This document shows, in pieces, positions 62,312-64,000 of a DNA stretch of 64,000 bases; within the stretch, counting starts at the first letter, position 1; each line of letters starts with the position of its first letter. Both the position numbers and the translations under genes were made by a program. Source of the DNA: Streptomyces spinosus (lineage in GTDB: Bacteria; Actinomycetota; Actinomycetes; Streptomycetales; Streptomycetaceae); the NCBI RefSeq assembly GCF_020400655.1, contig NZ_JAINRC010000003.1:372001-436000 (forward strand), read 5' to 3'. A model generated the notes under the pieces. The model was not told the DNA's origin and searched no databases. It worked only from the letters and a program-made list of their open reading frames with translations.

Positions 62312-63698
62312 GGTGGGAGCGTACGCGACGGCGGTGGGACTGGGTCGCGGCCGTGTAGACGTCGGCGGTGGCGGCGGCGGCCGCGTCCCAGCCGAAGGAC
62401 AGGGCGTGCCGGGCGGCGGCCCGGCCCATGCGCGCCGAGAGGCCGGGTTCGTCGGCGAACCGGGCGAGCACGCGCGCGTAGTCGGCCGGATCGTGGCCCT
62501 CGACGAGGAAGCCGGTCTCGCCGTCCCGCACGGCCACCGGCAGCCCGCCGACCGAGGCCGCGAGCACCGGAGTCCCGGACGCCTGCGCCTCGATGGCGAC
62601 CAGACCGAAGGACTCGCTGTAGGACGGCATGACCAGGACGGACGCGGCCCGGAACCAGTCCGCGAGCTCCTCCTGGCAGACCGGCGGGTGGAACCGCACG
62701 ACGTCCGCGATGCCGAGCCGGGCCGCGAGCTTCTGGAGGCCCTCCGGCTTGGCGAGCCCGCTGCCGCTGGGACCGCCGACGACCGGGACGAGGATGCGGG
62801 AGCGCAGCTCCGGGCGCTCGTCCAGCAGCACGGCCACGGCGCGCAGCAGGATGTCCGGCGCCTTGAGGGGCTGTATGCGGCCCGCGAAGAGGGGGATCAG
62901 GGCGTCCGGCGGGAGACCGAGACGGGCACGCGCGGCGGCGCGGGCCTCGGCCGTGGCGGACGAGCCGTCCCCCGGCGCGCCGCCGTCCCACGCGCCGCCC
63001 CGCGGGAAGGGGCGGAAGCGGTCCAGGTTCACACCGGGGTGGACGACGGCGACCTTCGCGGGGTCGGCGGCGTAGTGCTGGACCAGTTCGCCGGCCTCCT
63101 CCGCCGTGTTGGCGATCAGCCGGTCGGCGGCGGCCACGATCTGGGTCTCCCCGATGACCCGCGCGGGCGGCTCGGGGGTGTCGCCGTCGGCCAGGTTGGC
63201 GTTCTTGACCTTGGCCATGGTGTGCATGGCGTGCACCAGGGGCACGCCCCAGCGCTGGGCGGCGAGCCATCCGACGTGGCCGGAGAGCCAGTAGTGGGAG
63301 TGGACGAGGTCGTAGTGGCCGGGGCGGTGACCGGCCCAGGCCTGCATGACGCCGTGGGTGAAGGCGCACAGCTGGGCCGGGAGGTCCTCCTTGGCCAGGC
63401 CCTCGTAGGGGCCCGCGTCGACGTGCCGGACGAGGACGCCGGGGGCCAGTTCGACGGTGGGGGGCAGGCCGCCGGCCGTGGCCCGGGTGAAGATCTCGAC
63501 CTCGATGTTGATCGCGGCCAGCCGCTGGGCCAGCTCCACGATGTAGACGTTCATGCCGCCCGCGTCGCCGGTTCCGGGCTGGTGGAGCGGGGAGGTGTGC
63601 ACGGAGAGCATGGCGACCCGGCGGGGCCTGCGGTACAGCCGCAGTCGCGTGCCGGCCGACGGGGAGCGTCGCCCGAGCCTGCTGACGTACTGGCTCAC
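62304..63698 (-). CDS. mshA: D-inositol-3-phosphate glycosyltransferase (mycothiol biosynthesis)
   Basis: MshA joins GlcNAc from UDP-GlcNAc to inositol-3-phosphate, the first step of mycothiol synthesis. The 464-residue GT4 enzyme shows [20 protein letters not shown] (about residues 34-53), [53 protein letters not shown] and the donor-site [25 protein letters not shown] lies 10 nt before GTG 63698. ybjN follows with an 8-bp overlap. Mycothiol-type enzymes at the left end of the window depend on this pathway. Confidence 0.95.
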   Translation of the reverse strand: MSQYVSRLGRRSPSAGTRLRLYRRPRRVAMLSVHTSPLHQPGTGDAGGMNVYIVELAQRLAAINIEVEIFTRATAGGLPPTVELAPGVLVRHVDAGPYEGLAKEDLPAQLCAFTHGVMQAWAGHRPGHYDLVHSHYWLSGHVGWLAAQRWGVPLVHAMHTMAKVKNANLADGDTPEPPARVIGETQIVAAADRLIANTAEEAGELVQHYAADPAKVAVVHPGVNLDRFRPFPRGGAWDGGAPGDGSSATAEARAAARARLGLPPDALIPLFAGRIQPLKAPDILLRAVAVLLDERPELRSRILVPVVGGPSGSGLAKPEGLQKLAARLGIADVVRFHPPVCQEELADWFRAASVLVMPSYSESFGLVAIEAQASGTPVLAASVGGLPVAVRDGETGFLVEGHDPADYARVLARFADEPGLSARMGRAAARHALSFGWDAAAAATADVYTAATQSHRRRVRSHHG

Positions 63699-63890
63699 CT
63701 GGCGTTCCTCCTTGTTGCGGACACGACTGACAAGGGCCCACCTCGCCCCTCAAGCTGGTCCAACAGTGAGCGGGTGCCCGGCCATTTCCCCCTCAGACGG
63801 CTTTGCCGAATCATTACCCGTTACCGATCAACTGTTCGAAGCCGGACGGCGTCGGCGGCAGCGGGTCCCGGCGCGCTTACCCTCGTAGCC

Positions 63891-64000
63891 ATGACAGCCC
63901 GCACAGCCACCCGGCCCGTCGGAGCGGTGACGCGCGGGACCACCAACCCCAACAGGCTCCGCCGCATGGACCGCTGGATCGCGGCCACGCACGGCGCCGA
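63891..64000 (+). CDS. class I SAM-dependent methyltransferase (partial, N-terminus)
   Basis: Only 36 residues are visible. TARTATRPVGAVTRGTTNPN followed by RLRRMDRWIAATHGAE matches, from memory, the start of a conserved Streptomyces methyltransferase gene divergent from mshA. The methyltransferase motif itself lies beyond the window, so the call rests on this N-terminus and on context. ATG 63891 follows TACCCT by 7 nt, a leaderless arrangement. Confidence 0.55.
   Translation, partial: MTARTATRPVGAVTRGTTNPNRLRRMDRWIAATHGA

Overview
The window is high-GC actinobacterial chromosome and almost certainly Streptomyces. It carries a stand-alone groEL under a CIRCE operator, mycothiol biosynthesis (mshA) and two mycothiol-dependent-type enzymes, DasR-type (dre) operators next to nagK-nagA, the multiple-sugar ATPase msiK, the diguanylate cyclase cdgB, phoU/phoRP with PHO boxes, and many start codons placed 6-7 nt after a TANNNT -10 element. 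Gene order matches, from memory and in reverse, the S. coelicolor SCO42xx-SCO43xx core region. Most of it is conserved core DNA. Accessory pieces are a decayed TnpB element (35.7-37.2 kb) and an island at about 54.9-61.8 kb.

Layout. 0-5.6 kb: mycothiol-dependent isomerase-family genes (one fused to a GNAT domain), an HD hydrolase, and a murR-like regulator with murQ (recycling of MurNAc-6-phosphate). 5.6-11.2 kb: Old Yellow Enzyme, groEL2, a cold-shock protein, a CysO-like sulfur carrier and threonine synthase, all on the minus strand. 11.5-14.8 kb: compatible-solute genes gpgS, otsA and convergent otsB. 15-19.7 kb: aminosugar use, with a solute-binding lipoprotein divergent from nagK-nagA across two dre-like boxes, then a PfkB kinase. 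19.9-29.5 kb: a carbohydrate-binding membrane protein and cdgB (with a Crp-type site upstream), flavin reductase, an ECF41-like sigma factor, an ArfB-like ribosome-rescue hydrolase, TerD, a lipoprotein M1 peptidase and a pentapeptide-repeat protein. 29.6-35.6 kb: oxidoreductases, acetyltransferase, a rhomboid-like protein, a phosphotransferase and tRNA-Thr(TGT).

35.7-48.6 kb: tnpB remnant with a possible guide-RNA end, msiK, a nucleotidyltransferase, a DoxX-type protein, and the minus-strand run carD, ispD, ispF, PPOX enzyme, cysS and rlmB. 47.9-54.9 kb: a DUF461-type lipoprotein, phoP-phoR divergent from phoU, a 51-residue cysteine-rich protein and a nickel-binding-type DUF4242 protein, an MFS exporter and gpmA. 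55-61.8 kb: accessory island of very small membrane and secreted proteins, an AhpD-like peroxidase, DUF2000, an AraC regulator and a Tat-exported beta-helix protein. 61.8-64 kb: ybjN, mshA and the start of a methyltransferase.

Regulatory links inside the window: the ECF41-like sigma factor (24.9 kb) and the AhpD-like gene (58.3 kb) share a GTCACA-N16-CGTC promoter, which suggests one small regulon split over 33 kb. The orphan sugar-binding lipoprotein is a plausible client of MsiK, which powers several sugar importers in this genus.
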